Below the pieces are notes generated by a model. It was not told the DNA's origin. It saw only the letters and a program-made list of their open reading frames with translations, and made no database searches. A DNA stretch of 64,000 nt from Spisula solida (taxonomy: Eukaryota > Mollusca > Bivalvia > Venerida > Mactridae). Position numbers and translations under genes: made by a program. The stretch spans positions 8,747,001 through 8,811,000 of the forward strand of contig OX365953.1 of NCBI GenBank assembly GCA_947247005.1, in the 5' to 3' direction. This document shows, one piece after another, positions 28,272 through 40,500 of the stretch (positions are counted from its first letter, which is position 1; every line of letters begins with the position of its first letter).

Positions 28272-28538
28272 GGGCTGGTATTCACAAAGCATCTTAAGTG
28301 AAAACTTAAATATTTTGACTTAAGTCCAACATTTGCGCAGCTCATTTCTCCCACAATTTAAAGTATAATCCATGTTTTCTTAGTGATTATAGAAGCTGTT
28401 TACATAATGCTTCAACACTATGTAAAATATTAATCATCTTGGTCTTGCTTCTTGGCTGATACACTTAATAACATTTTTAGATTTTTAGAAATTTCTAAGT
28501 TTTCTGCTAACTTAAAGATGCTTTGTGAATACCACCCC
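28272..28538. mobile_element. 267-bp MITE with 27-bp terminal inverted repeats
   Basis: The left end (28272-28298) reads gggctggtattcacaaagca and on to tcttaag. The right end (28511-28538) is its reverse complement apart from one substitution and one extra base. No coding capacity. The core aagcatcttaag is shared with the TIR region of the element at 52775-53026, suggesting a related family. The target-site duplication is not obvious. Confidence 0.8.
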
Positions 28539-30045
28539 TAGTCTTAGTTATAATTAATTTGAAGTTTGAATGAAGTGCAAATTTGTGACTATGGACAATA
28601 TTGGTATATGCTTGGATACGTTTTTATCATCGAGGTGATCTTTTGTTAAGGCCTTATGATTTTGTACTTCGCATAGCCAGGCTTGTACGGGTTCGACCCA
28701 ACTGTACGTGGAAATTATTCACAATATTACCTTTCCTCCAAAAATTTTATAACTTGACGAGTTTTAAAACTATGCGCATCTCAAAATGTTTTTTAAATAT
28801 TTTGAATATATATATATCTGAGCAATTTTCTTTCAATACAAATATTGAATCCTTATTGTTATAGGTGTAGGGATCACATTACCTAAACCATACATAATTA
28901 GAAACAATTGTGAAGACACAGTATTAGAGCTGGAAATAATTAAGTCTCAATGTCGCATTATTACGTGTCACGCCTAGTAGACTGCGTCATGACTGTCGTG
29001 GAATCTCAACTCCTATTGTCATATCCTGTATGCCTGCCATGGCGACGCAATTCCTATATAATGGGTACTGTAAATATTCGTGTAAATTGATGGTATAATA
29101 GAAATAACCACTTTTTTCAAATGTTCGAGCTGATACTTTTCTACAGGAATTTTTATTCGAATTGAGTGTTCATGTGCAAATTATATACCTGTAAATTCTA
29201 TTCATAACTCATGAATCATAGCCTGAGCTCGAAAATTGGACAAAGCCATAAATTTAATTACGTTTATATTCCTTCCAATAGAAAATATAGAAAGTTTTCA
29301 GGTTAATTGGCACATGCTTTCATTATGTAGTCACCCTGCTGCAATTTTGTGTATTTATTTTTATTAGGCTGTTTCCTTCCTTTCTGAAAGACATGTATAC
29401 AGTTTATGTTGTGTGTTTCTCTTTGGATTGTCCTTGCAATGTGAGGTCGATTCTGGTAAATTGTTAAGCCTACTTAACAACGTTTCACTATAAAACCAAA
29501 GCATATCCTATTTCAGATTGTAAATATCGCATTATCTTGGACAGACAATAACATATTATGTAACGTAGAAATAAAGAAATATAAAATGCTAATATCACTA
29601 TAACAAATTATGCCTTTGCCGAGAAGCACATGAACGCACCAATACCCTCATTCCCGGGAGGACTGACACATACCAATATAACAACATCCATATTACACAA
29701 TCAATTTTCCTTGAGAATAATATTACTGTGCTCGTAAAACCGGGTTTATGAAATAGAATATTTTGTAAGTCTATAAAATTATATATATTCACGGGCATTC
29801 ATTTTCGTTGACTTCGGTAAAATCAAATTTCATAGAGTTCGAAAATCCATTGGTCGTAAAATGAAAAATTTGAAACCTTGTTCTGTATATGTCGACTATT
29901 CTTGATCGTTGAGACTACTGGACCCAGTTTCACAGCCATTGTATTTGACTTGGGAAGAAATGTCGCTCGGTCTAGTTAAAACACAAGATCAACGAAATTT
30001 GAACCCTCACGAAAAAAAAGTATTTTATTGTATTACCGGTTTTAT

Positions 30046-30157
30046 CCACAGGTAACTGTATCATAAATAAAGAGAAACATTTCTTTTATAAAATTTATAC
30101 TTACATAAATTTCATAAAGGATTTTGTTCTCTTTATCAATGATACAGTTACCTGTGG
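30046..30157. mobile_element. 112-bp foldback element
   Basis: The arms at 30046-30076 and 30127-30157 are reverse complements at 29 of 31 positions (ccacaggtaactgtatcat at the outer end). The 50-bp loop is AT-rich and contains its own aaattta/taaattt symmetry. Probably a short MITE. Confidence 0.75.
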
Positions 30158-31030
30158 TTTTATCTATGATCTGAAATAAGATCGTGAGTGGATGTGTGAT
30201 TTGCTAATCAGTTAATAACCAGAACCAAAGATCGTGACACACGATGACACTAGTCTGGCCATACTTGTATACCAATGATTCAGACTACGAGCAAATATTA
30301 TCAAATTGAAACCACAAGCTTTTAAGATAATTGGTAAACATGATAATGGATTCAACAAGTAATATCATATATATTGTAAGCTGATCAATATCTCTGGTTA
30401 TTAGCGTATTTACATCTAAATTACTGAAGTCCGCAGATGATAACACTAACATTTGTTTACGATATTCAATCTTGTGCATCTTCACTTTCAATGCATAACT
30501 ATACTGTTTAAATCTACACTGATGACAAGCGACCAGTTGACCGTGTACTGTTTGTTTTATCCATGTTTATTTTATTGATAAGTCTAGAGTTATCTCCGAC
30601 GAGTTATACTTACGTCATTTATAATAAAAGTAATAAAAAACAATAAGGGTAACTGAGGATTAAAAATTGTGACAATTTCATAGCACTTGAAAATTCTACA
30701 CACGGTTGATACACATGATATATTAGCCGGTTTCCAGGAAAATCTGCTATCTTGACAAACTCAATTGATATGGGAGTTTCCATCAGCTGGAACCAAAGAC
30801 CCCAAATTGTAGTTGCACTTGTATTGTATAATATGTGCAAAGAAAATTGTGTTTTCTGTGGATTAAGAATGATGTTTCTTTCTTTTTATAACTTCAGCAC
30901 ACGCTACACTACATAATACTGACGACAATGTACTATCCATAATGTACGTATCAGAAAAAGACGATAGTTAAAGTAATTGGAACCAAGCGCGCAGAGTCAA
31001 CTGGAATGGAAAGATTTTCCTTGCAGCGGC

Positions 31031-31038
31031 TATATATT
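31031..31038 (+). promoter_or_regulatory. Possible TATA box of the GPCR gene
   Basis: TATATATT lies about 375 bp ahead of the start codon, in a locally less AT-rich stretch (gcagcggc precedes it). In DNA this AT-rich such motifs are common, so support is weak. It would be relevant only if the 5' UTR is unspliced. Confidence 0.2.
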
Positions 31039-31400
31039 GGAGGAATATCACAATCCGTACAGCAGATGCTATAAGGCATTGTTGTTAAGTTATTGGCGCT
31101 TCTGACACACTGGCAAAATTATCAAACCGATAAATGTTGGGCTTTCTCGGAGAGAAAGATTAAATAGGATTTCACTGGTCGCTGGAATACGCATTGAACA
31201 TTCTCAACGTCGCTTGATTTCTCTGGGGAATTTCACTATCATTGTATACGATAGAAGCACTGTGGGTCACATCGCTTCTTTGTTCGGAGTCGATTGGAGA
31301 AAAGCGTTTTGTTGAATGGGAAATACACACAGAACGCATTAGTTTGTGCAATAAAAAGCTACATTAGAAACAACAGCACTGGAGGGGTATAGGGAAGTGA

Positions 31401-31415
31401 ATGGATGAGCAATGA
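31401..31415 (+). promoter_or_regulatory. Four-codon upstream ORF overlapping the GPCR start (ATGA)
   Basis: An ATG at 31401 reads Met-Asp-Glu-Gln and stops with TGA at 31413-31415. That stop overlaps the GPCR ATG at 31412-31414 as ATGA. A second upstream ATG at 31405 opens an 11-codon frame that ends at 31440, inside the GPCR. In eukaryotes such arrangements usually lower initiation at the main start or force re-initiation. This holds only if the mRNA includes these bases. Confidence 0.45.
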
Positions 31416-32701
31416 ATATAAATGGAAGTTATGGAAATGATTCAGAAGTTGGAAGTAAACACGGAGGATATTTTGATACATTGGACGTTAGATTACGAAC
31501 GACATATGTCGTTGTTATGGCCATTGCCTTGGTTATAATATTTGCTGTAAGTTTTGCCGGAAATGTGTTTGTGTTTTTGATATTTTACAAGAAGCCAGCT
31601 CTGGTTACCATATCAAATCGATTTATAGTGAACTTGTCCGTTTGTAACGTTTTAGAAACATTATTCGTCATGCCTTTTGTATTTGCTGCGCTAGTGACTC
31701 AAGAATGGCAATTCGGTAAATTTTGGTGTCAGACAACGGGGTTTTTAATGAACGCCATATTTGCGGCAAGTACATTGACGTTGGTAATAATCGCGATTGA
31801 TAGATATTGTGCAGTGGTTAAACCTCTTCATTATTCAATGCACATGACTAGCAGACGATGCTCTACAATGATATCTACCGTTTGGTTTCTGGCCGTATGT
31901 TGTTCCATTCCACCTTTAATCGGCTGGAACCGTTACGAATATCAAAGAAACAAACTAGCCTGCACGGCAGTGTCTACCAGCAGAAACACAAACGACATGT
32001 CATTCACTATATTTCTAGTAATGCTGTGTTTTATCATTCCGTTGGGTATAATTATTTGGGCATATTGTGTAATATTCAAAGCAGCGAAGACTAACAGCGC
32101 TAAGGTGCGTAAAAACAGTATGATTCCAAACGTTATAGACGATCATCTTTCACAAACACCGTTACGGCACGGGCGACGGGGAAGTTCGGTGCCAATTTTG
32201 GTGCATCGCCTTAGTATTTCAAGCCGCTCGAACGCTGTGTTATGGCGAAGAGACGAGTGGAAGACGGCAGTGACTAGTTGCATGGTGGTTTTCACGTTTA
32301 TAATATGTTGGTTGTTATATTTCATTATTATCATCTTGGAATGCCTCATATCAGACCCTCATCACATTGCACCCGTTACTAAAGCCATCTCAATTGTATT
32401 AGCTATGTCGAGTTGTGCTCTAAACCCACTAGTGTATGTCTTTCGTTCGAAAATTCAACGTGTTGAACTAAAGGGAATCCTTGGAATACGCAAGGAGCGG
32501 GACAGCTTGTGTAAAGGCGTTCCCAATTCAAACCAATCGTGTGCCAGACGACAGGGAGGAGGTGGGACGCCCAGTATTTCTCGTCAGGGAAGTGAAGAAT
32601 CAGACATTGTAACAAAATTGCATCACGTAACTACAGCAACGACGTTGACGTCTATGATAGTGTCAGAGGAACCCGAATATCGCAATTCAGCAAGGACTTA
32701 G
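31412..32701 (+). CDS. Rhodopsin-family (class A) G protein-coupled receptor, GPR161-like
   Basis: A 429-residue seven-transmembrane receptor in one exon. An in-frame TGA lies two codons before the ATG, so this start is the only possible one in this exon. The N-terminus has two N-glycosylation sequons (N4, N9). TM1 (about 32-58) carries the GN pair at 50-51. TM2 has NLSVCN, so Asn79 stands where most class A receptors have Asp2.50. Cys106 and Cys184 can form the TM3-ECL2 disulfide. DRY is at 130-132, Trp158 is in TM4 and Pro210 in TM5. The third intracellular loop (about 224-283) is basic and Ser-rich. TM6 has Cys299-Trp300 followed by Leu-Leu, so the usual Pro6.50 is absent. NPLVY at 338-342 ends TM7. 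The tail is Ser/Thr-rich. The TM2 Asn and the TM1-TM3 wording resemble GPR161, an orphan receptor of the cilium and Hedgehog pathway in vertebrates, but orthology is unproven and no ligand can be named. It is single-copy here, between two tandem arrays. Confidence 0.93.
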   Translation: MNINGSYGNDSEVGSKHGGYFDTLDVRLRTTYVVVMAIALVIIFAVSFAGNVFVFLIFYKKPALVTISNRFIVNLSVCNVLETLFVMPFVFAALVTQEWQFGKFWCQTTGFLMNAIFAASTLTLVIIAIDRYCAVVKPLHYSMHMTSRRCSTMISTVWFLAVCCSIPPLIGWNRYEYQRNKLACTAVSTSRNTNDMSFTIFLVMLCFIIPLGIIIWAYCVIFKAAKTNSAKVRKNSMIPNVIDDHLSQTPLRHGRRGSSVPILVHRLSISSRSNAVLWRRDEWKTAVTSCMVVFTFIICWLLYFIIIILECLISDPHHIAPVTKAISIVLAMSSCALNPLVYVFRSKIQRVELKGILGIRKERDSLCKGVPNSNQSCARRQGGGGTPSISRQGSEESDIVTKLHHVTTATTLTSMIVSEEPEYRNSART

Positions 32702-34582
32702 GATAATGGGTACATTTGTTATCTATGTCAACAGTTTCTTCAAAACAAACTCTTCAATCATGTTGTTCTCCAAATGGATAAAATTATTTGTTTCATGTTT
32801 GTTTCAGTGTCATTCAACGACGTTAAACACTGGTATACTACGTATGTGCATCTGAACATCGTCGTTTCGTTTAAATCTATTTAATTCCTTATCATGATCG
32901 CATGTTACTGTATTTGTATGATTAAGAGAGAAAAACATATAATTTTTAGTAGTTATAACAATGTTTTGTATGAATATAATTACTTAATGGAGATCTCGAA
33001 TGCCAATTTTTGTTTTTGATGATTTAAAAAACTAGTCATTTCCTATGAAATTTACCTTGTTATGAATACATAAATTTTACAAAAACATTTTTTTTCTTTT
33101 TTTTTACTCTTAATCAATAACACAGTTAGCTGTGATAATGTTCATATTGGATAAAACTTCGATAATTAGAATCATTGTTACCGAAATGTAACAGAAACTA
33201 CCTCTTTATACCGCATGGTTACACGAACAAACATCAATCAATTAAAACAAACTTCGAGTATTTTAAACAAACAACCGCATTTGGCTTGGTTTGTCACGTA
33301 CATTGTATAATGCGATTTAGAACCTGTTTCAGATACAGTTTCCTTGCCATTGTCCTTATAACGGACAGTTTAGCATATGTCTTCACAAAGAGGATTGTTT
33401 TTAGATGTTCAGATACACATACTTAATATAATATATGATATGTGTTAAAGGCCTATTTAAGGCTATTGGTCAAAAAGGAAAACCAGGGTACAACTCTATT
33501 TTTATTGTCTTACATATATTGTATCTGATGAACAATTGTTTGATATTGTATTATTCAATGATTTGTAAAAGATTGTTTTTCAAAATATGGGATGGCAATA
33601 TTGCACTGTGTGTTTTTGATATAATTGAATTGCCATATTCTAAGGACATGTTATGTTAAATGTCAGAGGATTTTGTATTTTTTCAACATTATCTCATTTA
33701 AATTTGATACTTCACGTTTTAAAACAAGAAATCAAACATTTTTATGACGTCATGATCATATTTTTACATTTTATGACGTGATTGCATAATGGTCGTTTCA
33801 ATGTATCTCGCGCTTCGGCTCAGTTATTTGATCAAACTACTTTCCTACATGGTTTGCTACAAAGGAATATTCTACAGGATAAGTGTAACCTTACATAACT
33901 ATGGGCGTTTTGCTTAGTCTTCAGAGTTTTTATATCAGATTCACCATCTGATATGTGACAATGTTCCGTAAAGTAATCTTGTCTCCAGTACAATTAAATC
34001 AAATCGGTGTCGATTATATTCAATACACTTGATATTTCCCAAAGCTGCTATATACAAATACAATCCGTACCCTTTGTTTAACTGTGAAATGACAGCGTTT
34101 GTTCATTAAAGTGCGCTATTGTTTGTTTGTTAGGAATCAAGTTCATAAAGGTTATGCTGAACTTCTGCGACCTCCGCAAAGCGAACCTCTTAGTCATAAA
34201 GTATTCTCCATAGACCCGTGAGGCAAAATAAAAACATGTTTGTGTAGTTCAGATAACATAAGGGTTAATGGCTTGAACAATAATATGAGAAAAACGTGTT
34301 CTATGAGATTAACTTTAACAATATTTCTCCTATTTCGTGTTTTCTTTTATTTTTGTAACACGAGCATAAGCTGCTATTTTCATATGTTTAAAAACCGAAA
34401 CCAATAATTAGGAATGCAATGTGTTTTGGAACATCTATTTTAGAAAGTATCTATAGCAAAAAGACATTCATTTCTACAAAAAAATCAAAATACGAAATAG
34501 GATCGTCTAGGAAAACTTTGGTAGATCGGGGGTGATTTTGGTCTTACTCATATACGTAGTCTCAGCAAATTATTGACCTCCT
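32702..34582. other. Downstream flank of the GPCR, likely 3' UTR then intergenic
   Basis: AT-rich, with no supported gene. ATTAAA at 33241-33246 and AATAAA at 34227-34232 are possible polyadenylation signals, neither compelling. A stretch at 33107-33135 matches one arm of the 30046-30157 foldback at 24 of 29 positions and may be a relic. Confidence 0.45.
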
Positions 34583-37500
34583 TAATTAATATGTGTAATA
34601 TGTTCCTATATACACGCATTTCTTACTGCACGACATATTGCCATTTTTAACAAATCGACTGTGAACCCTACTACCCTGGAACATGTACGACTTTACTTTA
34701 ACCAGTCAAATCTGTATCGCTTTATTAATTGAATGTAATTCGTGCGTTGATTGGAAACAATGTTACATATTTTCGAACATTTTTATACCGTACATTTTAA
34801 TATAATAAGCGGTTATGGGCTTGGTAGGAACAATATTTCATAGCTACAATAAAGTGTTCAACGCATAAACAATATAGGACTTGGTTCGAGAAATTTAAGT
34901 TCAGTTTAAAATTTCCCTATGAACGATATTTTCTGTTTGCTCTATTTTACTTGATTAATTATTTCGCCTAAGATATGACACTAGTCACATTTGGTAGGTA
35001 TATAGTATATTCTCCCAGTTTTATTTGAAGCCAAAATGATCGATTAGATAAGTTTATGTAAATAGTTTAAATGTTGCATTTAGTTCTTAATGATCGGACA
35101 ATGTGTTTGAAATTAAGTAATGGAACCAAAATGACATTGAGACAAAGCAAGACAGCAGTCCAAAGTAACGCAACAAATATCTGTTTGGCGTATTCGAAGG
35201 GTCATCAAGTCGCTTTGATCGCAACATACTTGACATTACGCCCGTGGGTTTTACGTTGATGGAATAAAGTTGCAGCAGAGATAAAACCCATGTTTGGAAA
35301 CCTGTTTCAAATATTGGAAACAGGTGCATTCTGCCATTCACATTTGCACGTAGACAATGTATCGAACGATTTGTTGTATAATTAGATGTCTGGATGACAA
35401 AACATAACCCGTAATTTTAAATAAGCATATTTGTTGCCATTAAGGACAATGACGGGCTCATGTACAACCAAATAATGGCGTTTAATGTCTGTGCAACGTT
35501 AAACAATTTAATCTATACGTACAAAACAGGTTGCGTGCTAGGTCTGCATCAACTAAAGTATTTGCTTAAAATACATATTCTTAATTTTATGGGGTAGTTT
35601 CATACAACCATTGTTTTATCATAATCTCTAAACAAGGAGTTTCTATAGACAGAACGCACCCAGCTAAAGCGTATATTATCAATTGGACTGAATCTCAGAC
35701 TTATTTTTTTTCAAAATAATATATCGATATAATAATGGTAAACCTGCTGCAACTTCTCATCTATTCTCTAAACATTTTATAAAAATATATTGGTCTTTTG
35801 TCCAAGTTTAAGAGAAATGCTTTAATAATAATAGAATTACCGGTGTAGACAGAATGTTACAAATGTGATCAGTGTGGTAATATGATAATGTTTTAATACA
35901 CATAATAACCAGCTTTTGTACGCCAGTCACGTTTTGTTAAGAAGATTCTATAACGCATAAATTAAAACTACTATCCTCCCATGTCAGTTCGTGGATGTCA
36001 CATTTAATGTGTAAATTTGAGGAAATATATGCAACGTTGATTATTTTCTTTTACATTAAACTTGCGTTTCAAAGTACAATTATCTTCTATATTACCACTC
36101 TGATGTGTTTTGTCTTCTGATTGTGTTATCGACCGCAGACAACATTAGCTGAAGGTTTCATTTTTATGCAAAACTGTATCGGAGATAATCTAATGTATTT
36201 TTGCTGTGGAATATTGGAATATGTCAGAATTAGATATAATAAAGGTCACAACGACGTCAATATGTATTTTATTAGTTTTCTGATAGAAGAATACAAATTG
36301 AAATTGGAAAGCAATCTGATCTGTTGTACTTATTAAATTGATACGCGATTAAAAACAATGCTAAATATAAAAAATATTGATCATGAGTATATATATTTGT
36401 TATGAACGTAATATAATCATATATATACAATTAATACAGGGCATTAATCAAATATGCGTAGATGATTAAATTCTTAGCTTTCGTAGTTGAACATGACGCG
36501 GTGATAAATGACCCTTGAAATACAAAATAAGGGATTCCGATCCGGTGCACGAACTAAACACCCAAAAAGATTTACTAAACACAAAAAGTACCCTGTGGTT
36601 AAGACCACCATTTTATTTAATACAAGATATATATTCCCAACTTTCTTTGTTTCATTCATGGAGAATGTTAAAGAATATTTATTGCAATATTTGAGGTAAA
36701 ATCGTATTGACTACTGGTTCATTGACCCGAGTAAGTAAAACTAGACGTCGGGGAAAAGCACACTTTACTACTTTGAAAGGTAGACGACGATATGCAATGT
36801 TACGAATGTTTTGTTGAGACTGAGCGTGTATGTTGTTTGACCTATGTGGGTTGGCAGTTTGCACTAAAGCATGCCCTGAATATGCAGTATTACTTAGTGC
36901 TGAAACAAGTTAATATACAATTACAGTCGATGTATTTTATTGCCGACATCAAAAATATTTTTATGTCATTTTCCATTTCCAGACAATCAAACAAAATCAA
37001 ACATAGACATTATGCACATTGAATTCTAGCGACTACAAGTATCGAGTACGTATGATCAGAGAGATGCACGTAACGGCGTATAAGTGAAATATTGTCAGTT
37101 ATGTTGTTACTATGACAATGTATCTTAAGATCGACGATTGTGTTGATATAAAGAAAGGTGTTCAATAATTTTACATTTTAGTAAAACGATATGGGATGCC
37201 TTCATGTCTCGTAGAACATTTTATTTCGATAGTTTAAATTTATTTCACGTAGTTGAATCGTAAACAGATCAAACGAAACACACCGGTAGACTAATAATAA
37301 TCTTAATTTTGATCAATTGCACTAACATTATTGCATTTACTGCTGATATTATCAGAAAATATCACACGACATCAAGTATGGCTCACGGCCAATATTAAAC
37401 GATTTCGTTTAGCTTGATGTAGCTAAGCCTTCATTATTCGTGTAATTTGTTGACTCGATTAATTGTGTATAATGTTTTTCGTACGTTTCATAGCAACATC

Positions 37501-40500
37501 ATTTCATCGAACTATCATTCAAATGATAAATCATGTTTGTAATTTCTAATATTTGTTTTCAAGTCAAGTTATAAAGTATAATTTTCATACTGTTTTGACT
37601 CATCGTAATGTTCAGCATTTTTGGTGTTTCAAACACACAGTTTTGTTGTTGTTGTTTTTTGTTATTGTTGTTGTTATATAATATATGTTTTACTTGTATT
37701 ATTAATTGTTTTTGGTATACAACGCAATTGTGCAACAATGTTAAATGTACAATCAGTTTTTAGTACTTTTCAAAGTTATATACATATAGCTAACTTAGAA
37801 TCAGAAGGCCATAAGTTAAAAAAAAACGCTATTTTGAGAAAACGAAAAAGAACATTTTGAAAATTACTCTTACTTGTGTAAAAACACTGTAGGCTGTTTT
37901 GACCTGTTCCGATTTTCATAAAAATAGGCTCATACAAAGCGCCTTGTGATGCAGATTTCAAATATGTATGAGTCTCATAGGGTCATAAGTAGCTTTCGAT
38001 TTTCTAATTCTAAGCCATCGATATTATTCATATGGAATATTCGGAACATTAGTCAGCGCGTTTTAGTTGTTATCAAAGTTCATGTATTGCTATATACAAA
38101 ACTATTCACATGAAATATTCGGAAGTGTTGCATGACTCGAACAGCATTCGCCAATATACATCGATATTAGTCATCGCATTGCTACTTTGAACAAAGAAGC
38201 ACATATTAATCAACGTTTGGTCTAAGGCCATTCGATGATTCAATATTAATATTATACTATGATTCAAAGACCCATGTGTATCAATCGCCTATTCATTGCT
38301 TGTAGAAACAACCGACATGTAATCGATACTGTGTTATAATATTATACATCAATTATTGATCAAGTACAAACAATCGGCTCTCAAGAAGCAGCTATAAAAT
38401 GCACCAAACTCACAGGAGACATTTTTATTACTCAGCTAATGAGAAAGAATTTGAAATAATGCATGGCATAAACGCATAAATATTAAAACTATTGAATGTT
38501 TATGTCAATTGTGTTTTAAATAATGTGAATTTTCTACTTTCGTTATGATTTGATACCAATGGCTGATTTGTTTATCTTTGGAATAGATGATTTTGTAAAC
38601 AATTTTAGCACATAAAAACATCATAAACATGTATCTTAGAATATATTGCCATTTTTATATCAAACATATTAAATACACGTAGATAGGAGGTTTGTAGATC
38701 GTTTTGGTTAAAGTAATCTATTTTTTTTCATGCGATATAAGTATAGCCCGTCGCTACCAATACAATGATTGACACACGGAAATAGAAACTAAAATATATA
38801 ATATATATTGGTATGAATAATGCAACTCTAGAGAGTATTGTCATAAACACTGTTGCATAAATATATTTTGTAAGCATTGCATACAAGGTAATCATAGATT
38901 GCGATACCATTACCATTATTCCTATGCCAACACATAGTTTACAGTCTATATTGATCCTTTTACACTCGAACTGAAACAGAACAGTATAAACTATATATCT
39001 ACCAGATTTAAGTATACTCTGAGTTGAGATAGGGTTCTGCACGTAAGGGTTTACAGTTTTCTACTGTGCTGATTTGAAATTGTCACGCAACTTACATAAA
39101 ACATACGTTTGAAGAGTTACCCAAACCGACAATAGATATTTTCAAAGGGACTGGAACATTTGAGCGCTTGTTTATAGTCAGATCTTCGATGCTTGTCAGA
39201 GATTTGCTATTTCAAGTGGCTTGACGGCATAGTTGATCGATTGCACATACTGACTTTATGTTTGAACTTATACGACGGTTAAAACAGCATCTTTTAATGC
39301 TAGGCACAAGTCACTTAAGATATCGTAGCTACACTCTCAATACGTCCTATTTAGTAATGATCCGATCGTTAAACATGAATGGGAAAGAAACGGATTTTTT
39401 ACACTGCTGGGTAAACAGATGTTAGAGGCAAGCAATTATTGCTGATTCGTGAAACTAATGCGGTGTGATAGTATATGTTACCAAATCAAGTAGGTTCACG
39501 GGAATATTAGTCAATTGTCTACTTGGTAACTTTGTTCCTTCTTTAATTAAGTTATCCAATATTGTTATATTGATTAGCATTATAATTAACAAAAAGATAA
39601 TATTAAATCGGACCGCGAAGACAGCAATCGACCAAACCAGCCGAGCACAGTAAACATAAAACATGCAAGGCACAATGCCCTACAGACAACCGACCGAGAT
39701 AACAACGCATCAACCAATCAAAATATAAATTACATCGTTTGATAATTGGTTTGGCTCCAAAAATTGCGTTCGGATGCGTCCTGTTTGGACCTGGGTCGAC
39801 CACGATTCATATTGGTTGAAATGAAATGAAAACAAGCAATGTAAGCATTCAAATTCAGTGTCGGCATCCCCCAGTTGTAAACAAATAACACAATCTCGAT
39901 TACAATATAATCCAATTATGTTTAGATTTAATCACCATCAGGAAAAGCACTTTATGTGATAACACATTGTCAATATCCGCTATAGGATTTTTTTACAATA
40001 TTTAAGGACACTTTTTTAAAGAAGCTCAATGTGAGCATGACGAGAAAAATTATATTTATATCTATTTCACACTCAGAGATGAACACATGTTTCGTACGAG
40101 GTCTCACCGTTTGTTATGTGTCCTTATGGTTTTATTACATGTATATGTAGTATTTTCAACCTCCTTAAATTTGAATCTAGATTCTATAATATTGGTATAA
40201 TTCAAATGGTCACATAAGGTTGCATTATGGTCATTTTATTTGATGTATTTGACTCAGAGAATACAGAATAAATGGTTTGTTGACATTCAAAGACCACTCA
40301 CAAATTAGTGAACATGTATTTTATATTGTACTATGGCGATTTGTTCTATGTTTTAATGCAAAGTTATTTAAAGCTTATCATTTACACTGTAACGTTGTTA
40401 AGTGTCGTGACAATTGTCCTCACAAATGTCTTCACAAATGTCTTCACCAATCATGTTGGTTGTATTATTTTTGTCAGTGGAGGTCATCACATATTGATTC

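Larger units (their letters stand above)
27495..29271. other. 1.78-kb insertion/replacement in unit 3
   Basis: This sequence has no counterpart in units 1 and 2, where only about 28 bases separate the flanks. It contains a composite dispersed repeat (28021-28196) and a 267-bp MITE (28272-28538). The remainder is AT-rich with no supported gene. Confidence 0.75.
26509..29850 (+). repeat. Tandem segmental duplication, partial and diverged unit 3
   Basis: 26509-27494 matches 423-1392 and 29272-29850 matches 1421-1980. The substitution level is clearly higher than between units 1 and 2. The match ends near 29850, so only about the first 1.5 kb of the unit is present. It is split by unrelated sequence at 27495-29271. 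Confidence 0.9.
29851..31400. other. Single-copy flank upstream of the GPCR
   Basis: No gene was recognised. It holds a 112-bp foldback at 30046-30157. A pyrimidine tract ending in AG at 30896-30897 could serve as a 3' splice site for a 5'-UTR exon. There is a TATATATT at 31031-31038. Which of these is used cannot be decided from sequence alone. Confidence 0.5.

Noticed and set aside
34577..34585. CCTCCTTAA at the left edge of unit A, resembling the right end of the TTAA element
   Set aside because: No further similarity to the element and no matching left end upstream. The same nine bases also occur by chance within unit A near 40164.
37621..37860. 79-codon ORF with a valine/tyrosine-rich start
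   Set aside because: It begins in a (TTG)n-like simple repeat and is not conserved in unit B.
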